A DNA stretch of 35,342 bases from Planctomycetota bacterium (lineage in GTDB: Bacteria > Planctomycetota > Planctomycetia > Pirellulales > Pirellulaceae), in assembly GCA_963204995.1 (NCBI GenBank), contig CAUJKL010000093.1, positions 1 through 35,342 of the forward strand, read 5' to 3'. The stretch's first letter is position 1, and each line of letters begins with the position of its first letter. Below are positions 15,629 to 25,066 of this stretch, piece by piece. The notes below the pieces were generated by a model. The model made no database searches. It worked only from the letters and a program-made list of their open reading frames with translations, and was not told the origin of the DNA. Made by a program: the position numbers and the translations under genes.

Positions 15629-16693
15629 ATGTCCTCTCCGGAAAACGCTTCCTCGAAGCTAGACCTCGACGACAAACCCCTTCCGCCCATCGAGCCGCCG
15701 TCCGCTAGCTTCCTCGTGCAGCTGTTCGTGATTCCGATGATTATCGTCGGCATCATCGTCGTGGTGTGGCTGATGTTCAGCTGGCTGGCGCACATGGGGA
15801 GCAATCCGCACGAGCTTGTTCGCGATTTGAAGAAGCCGAACGAGGCGAGCTGGCAGCGCGCGTTGACGCTGGCGGATCTGCTACGAAATCCGGCACACGA
15901 AGATCTGAAGAGCGACATCACGATGGCCACCGAGTTGGCGTCGGTTCTCGACGCGCAGCTCGATCAAGCGAGCTTCGATGAAAACTCGATTCGGTTACGA
16001 ATGTTCTTGGCCCGAGCCTTGGGCGAGTTCAAAGTTCCTCAAGCCTTGCCCCCCATCCTCCGCGCGGCAACCATCGAGCGCGATCCGGCAGAACTTGATG
16101 TGCGGCGGACAGCCCTAGAAGCCATCGGCGTTTATGCGAATAACAACCGCGAAGTATCGCTATCAAAAAATGAAGCTTGCATGAACGCCTTGATCACCGC
16201 TTCACGCGAGCGAACCGACCTGGCTGCCGAGCAGCAAGTGAGAGCTGACTTGCGATCGACGGCGGCGTTCGTCTTGGGAGTCATCGGTGGCGACGCTGCG
16301 CTCGATCGACTTGTGATCCTGTTGGATGATCCGTACACAAACGCCCGCTACAACGCGGCCACGAGCTTGTGTCGGCATGGCGATGCGCGAGCGATCCCCG
16401 TGTTGCTGGAGATGCTGGATCCGGAGAACCAAGAGTCGGCGACCGATGAGGAGCATGAATCCGGACGCGAGTGGAAGCGGCTGCAGGTCATCAACACCGG
16501 AATTCGCAGCGCTGCTCAACTGGCAGAGAATGATTCGGTAGATGACTTGGAGCCAGTGCGAATCGCCCTCCAGGCGATTGTCGATTCGGACCTCGCTTCC
16601 TTCGGTTCTCGCGTTCGCCACGGCATCCGATTGAATGCCGAGGATTCGTTGCTGGCAATGCAATCGTCTGACAGCAAAGCTGCGACGAAGTGA
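15629..16693 (+). CDS. Membrane-anchored HEAT-repeat-like protein
   Basis: The 354-residue protein has a Ser/Pro-rich N-terminal tail, one strong membrane segment (about residues 25-54, LFVIPMIIVGIIVVVWLMF) and a long alpha-helical part. HEAT-like units are visible in the second half, for example RSTAAFVLGVIGGDAALDRL followed by ARYNAATSLCRHGDARAIPVL. Such repeats usually form protein-binding scaffolds on the membrane. No catalytic residues are seen. The start at ATG 15629 is chosen because upstream codons run into the palindrome region and have no protein-like character; the Shine-Dalgarno match is weak. Function is unknown. Confidence 0.82.
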   Translation: MSSPENASSKLDLDDKPLPPIEPPSASFLVQLFVIPMIIVGIIVVVWLMFSWLAHMGSNPHELVRDLKKPNEASWQRALTLADLLRNPAHEDLKSDITMATELASVLDAQLDQASFDENSIRLRMFLARALGEFKVPQALPPILRAATIERDPAELDVRRTALEAIGVYANNNREVSLSKNEACMNALITASRERTDLAAEQQVRADLRSTAAFVLGVIGGDAALDRLVILLDDPYTNARYNAATSLCRHGDARAIPVLLEMLDPENQESATDEEHESGREWKRLQVINTGIRSAAQLAENDSVDDLEPVRIALQAIVDSDLASFGSRVRHGIRLNAEDSLLAMQSSDSKAATK

Positions 16694-17070
16694 CCGCCGA
16701 GAGCTCGTTCGCTTTCGCTGAAAAGCCGCAGGTCCGGTTGTAACGGTTAGGTAAACTTGTGTCTTAACCGCAATTGGCTGTAGTGGTTGTGTGACGGACC
16801 AAGAAACGTGCGTCGGCAGACCCTAAAAAAAACTTCAAAGATTCTGGAAAACCGTAAAGCCTTGTCGGAGTTGCTCTTCGTGGCGATAGCCCGGCCTCCA
16901 ACCAATTTTTTTCGTTTGCGAGATGAGGCTTTATTAGGCAAACTCATTTGTATGGGGTGCATGCGCACACAGGGAACTCGGCGCGAGGGCACCAAGGACG
17001 AAATGAACCGGCGGTTACCAACTTGGTCATTCCGGAACCATGGTCACTCAATACACACGGTGAAGTGAGA
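16694..17070. other. Intergenic region upstream of the YTV gene, nothing definite
   Basis: About 377 bp without a supported gene. Short frames across it have no recognisable composition or family features. The region contains A- and T-runs near 16826 and 16905 and presumably carries the YTV gene promoter and 5' leader, but no clear promoter hexamers, riboswitch or terminator could be assigned. Confidence 0.45.
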
Positions 17071-18390
17071 ATGTCGATGAACCTTTCTTTTTGCAAATCT
17101 GCGACCGCTGGGCTTTCAGCATGTTTGGCGTTGGCATCGCTCGATGCGACCGCCCTTGGGCAAACGGTGTATCCGGCTTATCGGATTCATTACGAGACGG
17201 TGAACGTCGAGCAAACGGTCTATCGACCGGCGTACGAGACGATTTACGAAGAGCAGACTGTCACCAGCCAGCGGCCCGTCTACGAGACGGAAACTCGCGT
17301 TCGCCGTTACACGGTTGCCAAACCGGTTAGCGAAACGTCGACGCAGATGAAACGCTATACCGTTCGCAAGCAGGTCTTGGAGACGGAAACGCGGACTCAG
17401 GAACGTCTGGTCCGACGTCCCGTCACCGAACAAGTGATGCAGAATCGTAGCCACGTCGTGTACGATCCCGTAACGACGATGCAAACGCAATACGTCGACC
17501 AGGGTTCGTTCGTCGACAACTACGTTCTGACTTCTGGCGTGTCACGCAATCGTTTGCAGTGGTTGCAAGGTGGTTATGTACAAGATCCAGCGACCGGCAC
17601 GATGGTCTACCAGCGAGCCGGCTTCCACTGGGTGCCGACCGCCCCTCCGGCAACTTACCAGGTGCAGCGTCAATACGTTCCAAACATCGTGGCTCAGGAA
17701 GTAGCACAAACGACTTACCAACAGCGCGTCGTCAACGAGCAGATTCCGGTCAACGTCACGCGCTACGTTGACGAAGTTGTCCAAGAGCCGATTCAAGTGC
17801 AAGTTAGCAAAGTCGTCGATGAAGTCGTGGAGCAACCGGTGCAGGTGACGACGCAACGAATCGAGTATGAAGAAAAGGAAGAGCCGGTTCAAGTTCGTGT
17901 TCAGAAGTGGGTTACCGACACGCAAACCGTGCAAGTTCCTCGGACTGTGATGAAGTGGATTCAGGAAACTCAGGTGGTGCCGCGGACGGTCGTCAGGCGA
18001 GTTCCCATCAATACTTGTTCGCCTTGCACGATCTACAATCCTGCGACCGTGACTTACTATGCTCCGGCAACCGCCTTGCCGAGCGTCGTCACGACGCCGG
18101 CAGCTCCCCTGACGGTGAACCGCGTCGAAGCGAAGGCTCCTGCGGCTCCCGCTGCTGCAGCTCCCGCCGCTCCCGCCGCTCCCCCCGCTGCAGCTCCGAA
18201 AGCAGAGGGTGAGGCCAAGGCGACTGAAGACGAGAAGGCGGCTCCCAATGACGCCACACCGACCGGCGAACCGGAGTTGGAACCCGGTACAGCTCGGATC
18301 GTCCCGATTCCCGACGTGGGTCGCGGTCGTCGAGATGCGGACGCGGTAAATGACTATATCGCCGACAGCAGCGACAACTCTACCGCCTAA
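17071..18390 (+). CDS. YTV-motif secreted structural protein
   Basis: The 439-residue protein carries a signal peptide (hydrophobic core about 12-28, likely cut after ALG) and repeats of the YTV type known from planctomycete cell-surface proteins: RRYTVAKPV and KRYTVRKQV, set in a regular series of short repeats such as ETETRVRR, PVYETET and VDEVVQEPIQV. The middle has many alternating Val/Gln/Arg residues suggesting long beta structure. One CSPC pair occurs near residue 315. The C-terminal ~110 residues are Ala/Pro-rich and then acidic, likely disordered. Planctomycete YTV proteins have been linked to the proteinaceous cell wall. The start is ATG 17071 because it precedes the signal peptide; the longer frame upstream (from 16948) would bury it. 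A strong terminator follows. Confidence 0.85.
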   Translation: MSMNLSFCKSATAGLSACLALASLDATALGQTVYPAYRIHYETVNVEQTVYRPAYETIYEEQTVTSQRPVYETETRVRRYTVAKPVSETSTQMKRYTVRKQVLETETRTQERLVRRPVTEQVMQNRSHVVYDPVTTMQTQYVDQGSFVDNYVLTSGVSRNRLQWLQGGYVQDPATGTMVYQRAGFHWVPTAPPATYQVQRQYVPNIVAQEVAQTTYQQRVVNEQIPVNVTRYVDEVVQEPIQVQVSKVVDEVVEQPVQVTTQRIEYEEKEEPVQVRVQKWVTDTQTVQVPRTVMKWIQETQVVPRTVVRRVPINTCSPCTIYNPATVTYYAPATALPSVVTTPAAPLTVNRVEAKAPAAPAAAAPAAPAAPPAAAPKAEGEAKATEDEKAAPNDATPTGEPELEPGTARIVPIPDVGRGRRDADAVNDYIADSSDNSTA

Positions 18391-18416
18391 CTCCATGCGG
18401 CCTTCTTGATTACGTT

Positions 18417-18443
18417 AACGCGAGTTTCGGCTCGCGTTTTTTT
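18417..18443 (+). terminator. Rho-independent terminator after the YTV gene
   Basis: An 8-bp perfect stem AACGCGAG / CTCGCGTT with a TTTCGG loop is followed by a T-run (to 18443). It lies 27 bp after the YTV stop codon and separates it from the BRCT-MerR-TPR gene. Confidence 0.9.
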
Positions 18444-18461
18444 ATGTCCGCAAGTCTGGAC

Positions 18462-18489
18462 GTTCGGGCCAACTTGTTCGGGCCAACTG
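18462..18489. repeat. 14-bp tandem duplication GTTCGGGCCAACT(T/G)
   Basis: Two adjacent 14-bp units, identical in 13 positions, sit 87 bp before the BRCT-MerR-TPR start. The period is twice seven. It could be a regulator half-site pair or another product of the 7-bp repeat process seen in this window. Confidence 0.75.
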
Positions 18490-18575
18490 ATTGACACAGG
18501 CAACTTGGATCGCAACACTGACAGGCGTCGTTCGGTGTTCGCCGTACCCGTTTCTGCCGTGGTCGGGCCGCCCTC

Positions 18576-19781
18576 ATGTCTTCCGTCATCTACAGTGAAA
18601 GTCCTGCGTTGCAAGGCAAGCGAGTCGCGTTCGTTGGCAAGTTAGGTGGCGTCACGCGCCGCGAAGCTCAGCAACTTGTGCGCGATCAGGGCGGCGTGCC
18701 CGTCGCCAAGTGCTCGGCCGATGTCGACTTGATCGTCATCGGTGCCGACGAGTTGCCGCTGGCCGAAGATGGCGAACTGCTTGATGCCGATATTCGTGAT
18801 GCCGCGGGCGACGGACGATTGGAGATCATTTCCGAGACTCAGCTCTGGCAGCGGCTCGGAATTGTCGAGGCCGAGCAACACGTACGTCGCCTGTACACGC
18901 CAGCCATGCTCGCCGATCTGCTTGGTGTGACGGTATCGATCGTCCGACGCTGGCATCGGCGAGGCCTGATTGTTCCCGCTCGCGAAGTCCATCGGCTGCC
19001 CTATTTCGACTTTCAAGAGATCGCGACGGCTCAACGACTGGCCCAGTTATTGGCCGCCGGAGCATCGCCTGCCGCGATCGAAACAAAGCTCGCCGCGCTG
19101 TCGCGTTATGTTCCGGATGTCGATCGTCCGATGGCTCAGTTGTCGGTCATTGTCGAAGGGAAGCAGATCTTGCTTCGCCAGGGAGAAGGGCTCGTCGAAC
19201 CAGGCGGACAACTTCGCATCGACTTCGATGCACTGGAAGCATACACTTCCGAGCTGTTGCCAGAGTCCGATGAATTGCCGTCACGTGCCACACTGTCGCT
19301 GGCGAATCACCTTGCGGAGTTGTCAGAACCGACGACGCCTAAAGAGATGGTTGAAGCTGCGATCGCCTACGAAGACGAAGGCGAATTAGAAGCGGCGGTC
19401 GAAATGTATCGCGCGGCGTTAACCGCCGGTGGAGCACAAGCCGAAGTCTGTTTTCATCTGGCCGAGTTGCTGTACATGCTCGGCGATATCTCTGCGGCGC
19501 GAGAGCGCTATTTCATGGCGATCGAATTAGACGAGAACTTTGTCGAGGCCCGCGCCAATCTCGGCTGTGTGTTGGCGGAAACCGGCGAGTTAGAATTGGC
19601 GGTGGCTGCGTTCCAGGGCACGTTGGCGCATCATCGAGATTATCCCGATGTGCATTACCATTTAGCCCGGACGCTCGACGAACTTGAGCGAGCAGAGGAA
19701 GCTGATTCCCACTGGCACGAGTTCCTCAAGTTGGCACCGGACAGTCCTTGGGCCGATGAAGCACGCGACCGGTTGCAGTAG
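18576..19781 (+). CDS. BRCT-MerR-TPR fusion protein
   Basis: The 401-residue soluble protein joins three recognisable parts. Residues about 10-95 look like a BRCT domain (LQGKRVAFVGKLGGVTRREAQ, then GGVPVAKCSADVDLIVIG), similar to DNA ligase BRCT repeats. Residues about 105-175 look like a MerR-type winged helix-turn-helix (YTPAMLADLLGVTVSIVRRW, then RGLIVPAREVHRLPYFDFQE). Residues about 255-390 form three or more TPR units (AAIAYEDEGELEAAVEMYRAAL; ARERYFMAIELDENFVEARAN). BRCT domains bind phosphopeptides or DNA ends, MerR domains bind DNA, and TPRs bind proteins, so a DNA-bound adaptor or regulator is likely. The gene stands alone after a terminator. The ATG at 18576 has a weak ribosome site. 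Confidence 0.8.
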   Translation: MSSVIYSESPALQGKRVAFVGKLGGVTRREAQQLVRDQGGVPVAKCSADVDLIVIGADELPLAEDGELLDADIRDAAGDGRLEIISETQLWQRLGIVEAEQHVRRLYTPAMLADLLGVTVSIVRRWHRRGLIVPAREVHRLPYFDFQEIATAQRLAQLLAAGASPAAIETKLAALSRYVPDVDRPMAQLSVIVEGKQILLRQGEGLVEPGGQLRIDFDALEAYTSELLPESDELPSRATLSLANHLAELSEPTTPKEMVEAAIAYEDEGELEAAVEMYRAALTAGGAQAEVCFHLAELLYMLGDISAARERYFMAIELDENFVEARANLGCVLAETGELELAVAAFQGTLAHHRDYPDVHYHLARTLDELERAEEADSHWHEFLKLAPDSPWADEARDRLQ

Positions 19782-19884
19782 TTCGAAGTGCGACGAGTCG
19801 CCGATGCAACGCGAGCGAGGGTCGTAACGATGTGGATCGAGTACAAGATCGTCGATGGCGTGGTGTCAACCCGCCGCGAGACGA

Positions 19885-20517
19885 TTAGCAGCAAGGCTTC
19901 TCGGGGCTGGGGAGCTTCATGAATAGTACGGTCCACTCGGCAGTTTGAAGTTGCGCCCAGCGGTATGTTTCTAAGACGGTCACCCAATACTGATTAAAGC
20001 CCGTTGACTCGGGAAGGGAAACCGACGCGGACCAACCTCGATCAGGCGTGGCCGGCCGGTTCGTGGGTATTAGCGAAGGAGTGATAATTGGAGTTTGTGG
20101 GCCGGATGCGACGCGCAGGAAGGTAATCATCCAGCCATACTTTGGAGCCTGAAAGAGACTCCACGGCTTACTCACGTCCTTGGCGAACGAATACCATGCC
20201 AGTGGGTTATGAACATCGGCGATGATAATGGAGGCCGAAGTCATGCTTCGCGTTCTCGCGTTCGTCGCGCGTACTTGAGAGCTACTGGTCGATGGCAAAG
20301 GTAGTGTGAACGGTGTACAGATCGTATCAGTCGACGCCGCCAAACCGGTAGGCTCCGAGCATTCACACAGCATGCTGTCACATCCCTTTGTGTTCTGCCA
20401 TTCACCGAACGGAGTTAACTCCCACTTGCAACTCCCACAACCGCTCGATGAGGAACTGGATGAGGAACTGGACGAGTTCGAAGTTGAGGATGAACTCGAC
20501 GAACTGGAACTGCTCAT
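19885..20517 (-). CDS. Poly-serine leader protein of unknown function
   Basis: The 210-residue product opens with about 24 residues almost entirely Ser (interrupted by TSN), then GCGSCKWE, and continues as a Ser/Thr/Pro- and Trp-containing domain ending EKPCC. Two more Cys (DSMLCEC) lie near residue 50. The serine tract is encoded by in-frame 12-bp repeats (CAGTTCCTCATC), so it can lengthen without a frameshift. The start is ATG 20517, with AAGGGGA eight bases upstream; a longer frame upstream would run through the neighbouring gene. It lies 101 bp downstream of the kinase-NTPase-FGE gene on the same strand and may share its transcript. No family was recognised. Cys clusters suggest metal binding or disulfides; a Ser tract could be a linker or modification substrate. 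Confidence 0.65.
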   Translation of the reverse strand: MSSSSSSSSSSTSNSSSSSSSSSSSGCGSCKWELTPFGEWQNTKGCDSMLCECSEPTGLAASTDTICTPFTLPLPSTSSSQVRATNARTRSMTSASIIIADVHNPLAWYSFAKDVSKPWSLFQAPKYGWMITFLRVASGPQTPIITPSLIPTNRPATPDRGWSASVSLPESTGFNQYWVTVLETYRWAQLQTAEWTVLFMKLPSPEKPCC

Positions 20518-20618
20518 GTGAAATCCCCTTACGAATATTTGACTAAATGGCCGAACACGACTACGTAGACTCTGCCCCAACGACGTGTAGACTAGCCAGC
20601 CAGATTTCGGATTGCAAG

Positions 20619-23600
20619 CTAATTCTGGAGTCGGCGGGCATGGAGAGTTTGCACGACGCGAAAACCTGCCGTCTCGGTGCGCGCGGTGGGCGGAATTTTC
20701 ACGGACGCTTCGGAAGTAAGGTTGGCGGAAAGAGTATGGCTCGATCCTCCCCGCAAACAAATCTGCATGGCGTTTTCAGTCATCGTAATGGTGAATTCGT
20801 TTACGTTTCCGTACATGTCAAAGAATCCGAACGGGTTGGGTAAGAGAGTGGCCACAGGTTTCAGCAGCCCGTTGGTCTGGAGCCGACTCCAGCCATAGTG
20901 CTTTGCAAGTTGTGGGTCGCCCCCGAAAAAGCAAGGCGTCGTACTCTTGGCTCGGCAGGCGCACTCCCATTCTGCATCCGTTGGCAGGCGATACCCGCGG
21001 CGTGACAAATAGTCGGGATGGGGTTCGTATTGACCTGCCTGTAGACTGGCGTTCGCGTAGCACCACTCGCTTTCCGGAATACGCTCGAGACCGTTCAAAT
21101 AGGTACAGTAACCAAGGGCCTCCGGGAGAAGCATGCCGGAGGCAGGCACGTCGTCGCTGGGCGTCGCAGCGCCAACACCTTCAACGTGGTCGGCATGGTA
21201 CTTCCGAAATTGTTCCAGCGTGACCTCTGTAGCTGACATCGCGAAACGATCGGCCATTGCTCCGGCGCCAGGATCGTCTCGGTCCGGCGCGAGTACGATC
21301 ATCGTTAGTCCAGCGCTGTTAACGTACCAGTTTCGATCGGCGTCGAAGCCCTGGCGAATCAGCTCTTCCCGCGTTTTGTGAAGGCCTTCCGGGTCGAGTT
21401 GCCCGAACAACTGCTCGGCGATGGAATGGATGGCAGCGTCGGGTTCTTGCCGATAGGCGGTTTGCACTAAGGTTCGCAAAGCATCGCGAGTGTTCTGCGG
21501 AAGCGGTTCGGCCAGATGAAAATAGGCGGCTGCCAGGGCGACGAACCGGACATCCTCGGGAGCTGATGTTGCAATGAGCGGTATCAAGAGCGCGAGATCG
21601 ATCCTGTCAGGCGTTGCCGCGTGTAACAGTCGCGTTCGGGGGCAAGGATCCTCGGCGAGTTTGGCTTGTCTCAAAAACGGCTGCGAGTCGCCGAGTTCGA
21701 AAAGCGAGAGGATCACGTTGGCCTGCATCGTCGCTCGAACGTCTGCGTCAATTTCTGAGTTGTCGGAAGCCGAAAGCTGTTGCTGCTGCTGTCGAACAGC
21801 CGCCAACGCGGTGTCGTCCCTCTTTAGCAACTCGAGGATGGCGCGATACCGCGGGCCATTGGAATTGGGGAGCCGCTTGGCCAGCACGTGCGCACCCTCT
21901 CTGCTCAGACGATACAACGCCGCAGCACCGATGCGAGCCGATTCGAGCGATTCAATGCGGTCGAACTGGTCCGTCAATTCCTGTTGGAGATGATTGGCCA
22001 CGGGCCGCAAGGCGTCGATCCAGATCGCCGCGTCTGTCGCTGGCTCGTGCAAGATCGTGCCCACCACTTCCTCGGCAATCCCTTGCCAAAGATCGTCCGA
22101 GTCGTCGTAAGCCGCGAGTGCAGCGGCGACTCGGAGTCGCTGACGTGGTAAAAGTGATTTGTCCGATAATTTCGGACTGAGAACTTGACCCAGCTCGTGT
22201 GAGTACGGGCGTAGCGAATCACGAATGACGAGAAACTCTTGTGGTGGCAACTGCTCACTCACAAGTCGATCGGTGAGCCAGCCGACGTACTCGTTCGTGG
22301 CTGGAAGTGAGGCAATTGCCGCGCGGACTTGCTTCCGCTCGGACGGTGATTCGTCTGCCATTACTGTACGGAGGAGCGGGTTGACCCATTCGCGATAAGC
22401 TGCCATTTCGCGGACGACGTTCGGGACGTCTTCGATACCGACATTGGCGAGCTTGCTCAGAAGAACTTCTGCTTCATTCGCTCGCCGTTTCCGATCTGCT
22501 TGTCGAAAGATGACCGACGAGATCATCGCACCGATCAACAGTATCGCGGTCACGATGGCGGTCTGACGTAGCAATCGGCGGCTCGCGGCTTGCATCATCC
22601 GGCGCTGAGGCCGTGTCCATTCACGTTGATGAGTCAGCACTCGCAGCCAAATCCATTCGAATAACGAAGGCAGCGATCGTTTTGAGGGCCGACTATTCCA
22701 CAATTCAGCTTGCTCTTGCAACAACAAGCGGGCACGTCCACTTCGCGTCTCGCGCAGTTGGCACTCCAGCCACTCTCGGATCGAGGGAACGAGAAAGTCG
22801 TGAGTCAGTTGATAGACCGGTTCCGAAACCGATGTGTGTGTCGAAGTGCTGTCGGTGGTTGCGTTGCGAGTATCGTCGTCGGCCGATCGTGCGGGGGTCA
22901 GCAACCGCAGTTCGACGTCCAGCAGATGCATCAACTCATCGAAGTCTTTCGGTCGCGAGGCGTAGTTCGAGGCCTCCAGCAACTCGGATCGAGTGCGGAC
23001 GTTATCTTTGATCTGACCGGCTTGCGGTAGCAACGCGGCGAGGACACTGCGGGCAGCCTGCTCATGCACACGCCTCGCCGCACGAGCTCGCGAACCGAAA
23101 CTGTTTTCGAGGAACGCGACTCCAACGCCTTGGGTTCCGCCCATCTCCTCCAGGGTGGCCAGTGTCCATTCGCGATCTTTGACCATTTCTACAAAGACCG
23201 CCAAGCGAACTGGATATAAGCGGTTGTTCTCCGCGAGATCTTCCGTGGCCTGCGAAATAAAGGCGGCGTGCGCGAAGGTCTGCTCGGCTGGGTTACTCGG
23301 CAAGCGCTTGTATGCAATGCCGAGCTCGCGGAGTACGCGTTGAGCGTGATCCGGATCGAACGAGTCGACCAGCATGGCATTCGTGCCGTCGACAATGCCC
23401 AGTTCCAGCTGTCGCATGAATCGACTGACCGGCAACCAAAAGTCATCACGGACCATCAACACGCACTGCACGTTCCCGCCATCACACTGAAGGAGCGCTC
23501 GGACGAGTTCCGCATCGGCACCCGTTTGCCACTGATGCAACCACTGCTCGAACTGGTCCATTACAATGACGATCTTGTGACCGGATCGCAACTCGGATTG

Positions 23601-24938
23601 CTGACGCAGTTCGCGCAGCGAGTCTGCGAGATCGAGATCGTGCGCGAGCCCTTTGAATTTGCGCCGCAGCAGATGCAAGATTCTTGCTTCCGTGGCATGC
23701 GACGTGGCGTCGACATATAACGCGCTAATATCCGAATTCAGCCGAGGCAGAACGCCCGCCTTGATCAACGACGACTTACCGCAACCGGACGGACCGTAAA
23801 GCAAACCAACCTTGAAGGTTTCGTCTGGCTCGCGTTCTTCAATACAGTTCTTCCAAAACCGAATGGGTGTCGGTAAGCCCTCGCGATCGCGTGGCCCTGG
23901 GATCAATCGCAAGAAGAAGTCGCGATCCTCTTGCGTGAACGAGCGGAGACCGCGCGGTATCACTGGCGCATCGGGCGGTTCGATATGACCGCCGCGACGC
24001 CGCAGCGATGAACCTGACCCACCGGTCGTAAACCGAATCCAATCCGTCAATTCCTCGGCCAGGTCCGCAGCGGTTCGGTAACGGCCAGACATCTGTTGGC
24101 ACAAGCACCGCAGACAGATTCGCTCAAGTTCGCCAGGAATCGTTGAATCGATCTGGCGGGGCGCGGTTGGCTCGGTGTAAAGAATCTTCTGGAACACTTC
24201 CTGAGCCGATGATCCAGTGAACGGAAGTCGCCCCGTCAGGATGCGATAGAACACGACGCCTAGTGCCCACAAATCCGTGCGGCCGTCGATGCGATGATTC
24301 TCGCTGCGAACTAGCTCGGGCGACATGTAATGTGTCGTTCCAGCCACGTCTACTGAGACGGCGGCTTGTTCCCGGTGGCGGACGGCTAAACCGAAGTCTG
24401 CGATATGCGGCCGGTCGTCCGTATCGAGAAGAATATTCTGCGGCTTGATATCGCGGTGGACGAAGCCCTGTTCGTGAGCATGTGCGAGAGCCTCTGCGAT
24501 CTCGGCGACGAGCTGCGCGGCGGCCAGCGACGAGAGCGACTCGTGCTCAAGCAGATGGGCCAGCGAGCGTCCGCGAATGTATTCGAGCACGATGAACGGA
24601 GTCGTTCCTTCGACACCGACGTCGAACACAGCCACGATGCCGGGATGTTGGAGCCGGGCGGCGGTCCGAGCTTCTTCCACGAACGCGCGTAGCTGTGCTT
24701 CGTCTTGAAAGCGGTCGCGCCGGGGCAGCTTTAACGCGATCTGCCGATCGAGTTGCTCGTCGTGAGCCAGCAAGACATCGGCAAATCCTCCGCGACCGAG
24801 TCGTCCGCGTACGGCATATCGACCCAGACGAATCGGCAGCGACTGCTCGGAAATCTCATCTCCGTTCGTCGAGTCGCGGGAATAGCCCTGCGTCGTATCG
24901 AGAATTTCGTCTGAGTCGTTGGGGGAAGGAGAAGTCAT
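20619..24938 (-). CDS. Ser/Thr kinase - nSTAND NTPase - FGE-like domain membrane protein
   Basis: A 1439-residue protein. Residues about 40-300 are a complete Hanks-type kinase: GRGGFADV (48-55), Lys70, HRDIKPQN (161-168), DFG (181-183), YMSPE (204-208). Residues about 340-720 form a STAND-type P-loop NTPase with Walker A YGPSGCGKSS (381-390) and Walker B IVIVMDQFEQW (456-466), ending in the QLTHDFLVPSIREWL motif typical of nSTAND1 proteins. One membrane helix lies at about 793-811. Residues 815-1200 are helical, HEAT-like. The last ~220 residues are a formylglycine-generating-enzyme-like (SUMF1) domain: SATEVTLEQF, YRLPTDAEWECACRA, FFDMYGNVNEF, LRGGSS, TAGFRVVQ. The start is ATG 24938, not a TTG six codons earlier. 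The topology implies cytoplasmic kinase/NTPase and an outside C-terminal domain, that is, a signalling receptor. Confidence 0.9.
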   Translation of the reverse strand: MTSPSPNDSDEILDTTQGYSRDSTNGDEISEQSLPIRLGRYAVRGRLGRGGFADVLLAHDEQLDRQIALKLPRRDRFQDEAQLRAFVEEARTAARLQHPGIVAVFDVGVEGTTPFIVLEYIRGRSLAHLLEHESLSSLAAAQLVAEIAEALAHAHEQGFVHRDIKPQNILLDTDDRPHIADFGLAVRHREQAAVSVDVAGTTHYMSPELVRSENHRIDGRTDLWALGVVFYRILTGRLPFTGSSAQEVFQKILYTEPTAPRQIDSTIPGELERICLRCLCQQMSGRYRTAADLAEELTDWIRFTTGGSGSSLRRRGGHIEPPDAPVIPRGLRSFTQEDRDFFLRLIPGPRDREGLPTPIRFWKNCIEEREPDETFKVGLLYGPSGCGKSSLIKAGVLPRLNSDISALYVDATSHATEARILHLLRRKFKGLAHDLDLADSLRELRQQSELRSGHKIVIVMDQFEQWLHQWQTGADAELVRALLQCDGGNVQCVLMVRDDFWLPVSRFMRQLELGIVDGTNAMLVDSFDPDHAQRVLRELGIAYKRLPSNPAEQTFAHAAFISQATEDLAENNRLYPVRLAVFVEMVKDREWTLATLEEMGGTQGVGVAFLENSFGSRARAARRVHEQAARSVLAALLPQAGQIKDNVRTRSELLEASNYASRPKDFDELMHLLDVELRLLTPARSADDDTRNATTDSTSTHTSVSEPVYQLTHDFLVPSIREWLECQLRETRSGRARLLLQEQAELWNSRPSKRSLPSLFEWIWLRVLTHQREWTRPQRRMMQAASRRLLRQTAIVTAILLIGAMISSVIFRQADRKRRANEAEVLLSKLANVGIEDVPNVVREMAAYREWVNPLLRTVMADESPSERKQVRAAIASLPATNEYVGWLTDRLVSEQLPPQEFLVIRDSLRPYSHELGQVLSPKLSDKSLLPRQRLRVAAALAAYDDSDDLWQGIAEEVVGTILHEPATDAAIWIDALRPVANHLQQELTDQFDRIESLESARIGAAALYRLSREGAHVLAKRLPNSNGPRYRAILELLKRDDTALAAVRQQQQQLSASDNSEIDADVRATMQANVILSLFELGDSQPFLRQAKLAEDPCPRTRLLHAATPDRIDLALLIPLIATSAPEDVRFVALAAAYFHLAEPLPQNTRDALRTLVQTAYRQEPDAAIHSIAEQLFGQLDPEGLHKTREELIRQGFDADRNWYVNSAGLTMIVLAPDRDDPGAGAMADRFAMSATEVTLEQFRKYHADHVEGVGAATPSDDVPASGMLLPEALGYCTYLNGLERIPESEWCYANASLQAGQYEPHPDYLSRRGYRLPTDAEWECACRAKSTTPCFFGGDPQLAKHYGWSRLQTNGLLKPVATLLPNPFGFFDMYGNVNEFTITMTENAMQICLRGGSSHTLSANLTSEASVKIPPTARTETAGFRVVQTLHARRLQN

Positions 24939-25066
24939 GGCTCGAAAAACATCCAATTGAGATTGCGCGACGGCTCGATCATAATATCAATTCCCGACGC
25001 GGCTTGCTTCAGACGCGACCGGGATTTTAGGGCCGTTACTCCGCAAGGTTTCTCGCGATTGATCTC

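Noticed and set aside
16787-17068. 93-codon plus-strand frame before the YTV gene
   Set aside because: No recognisable composition, overlaps the likely promoter/leader and lacks a ribosome site.
17542-18396. 284-codon minus-strand frame opposite the YTV gene
   Set aside because: Its Gly/Ser/Arg-rich residues mirror the repeat-rich YTV coding sequence; no start context or family signal.
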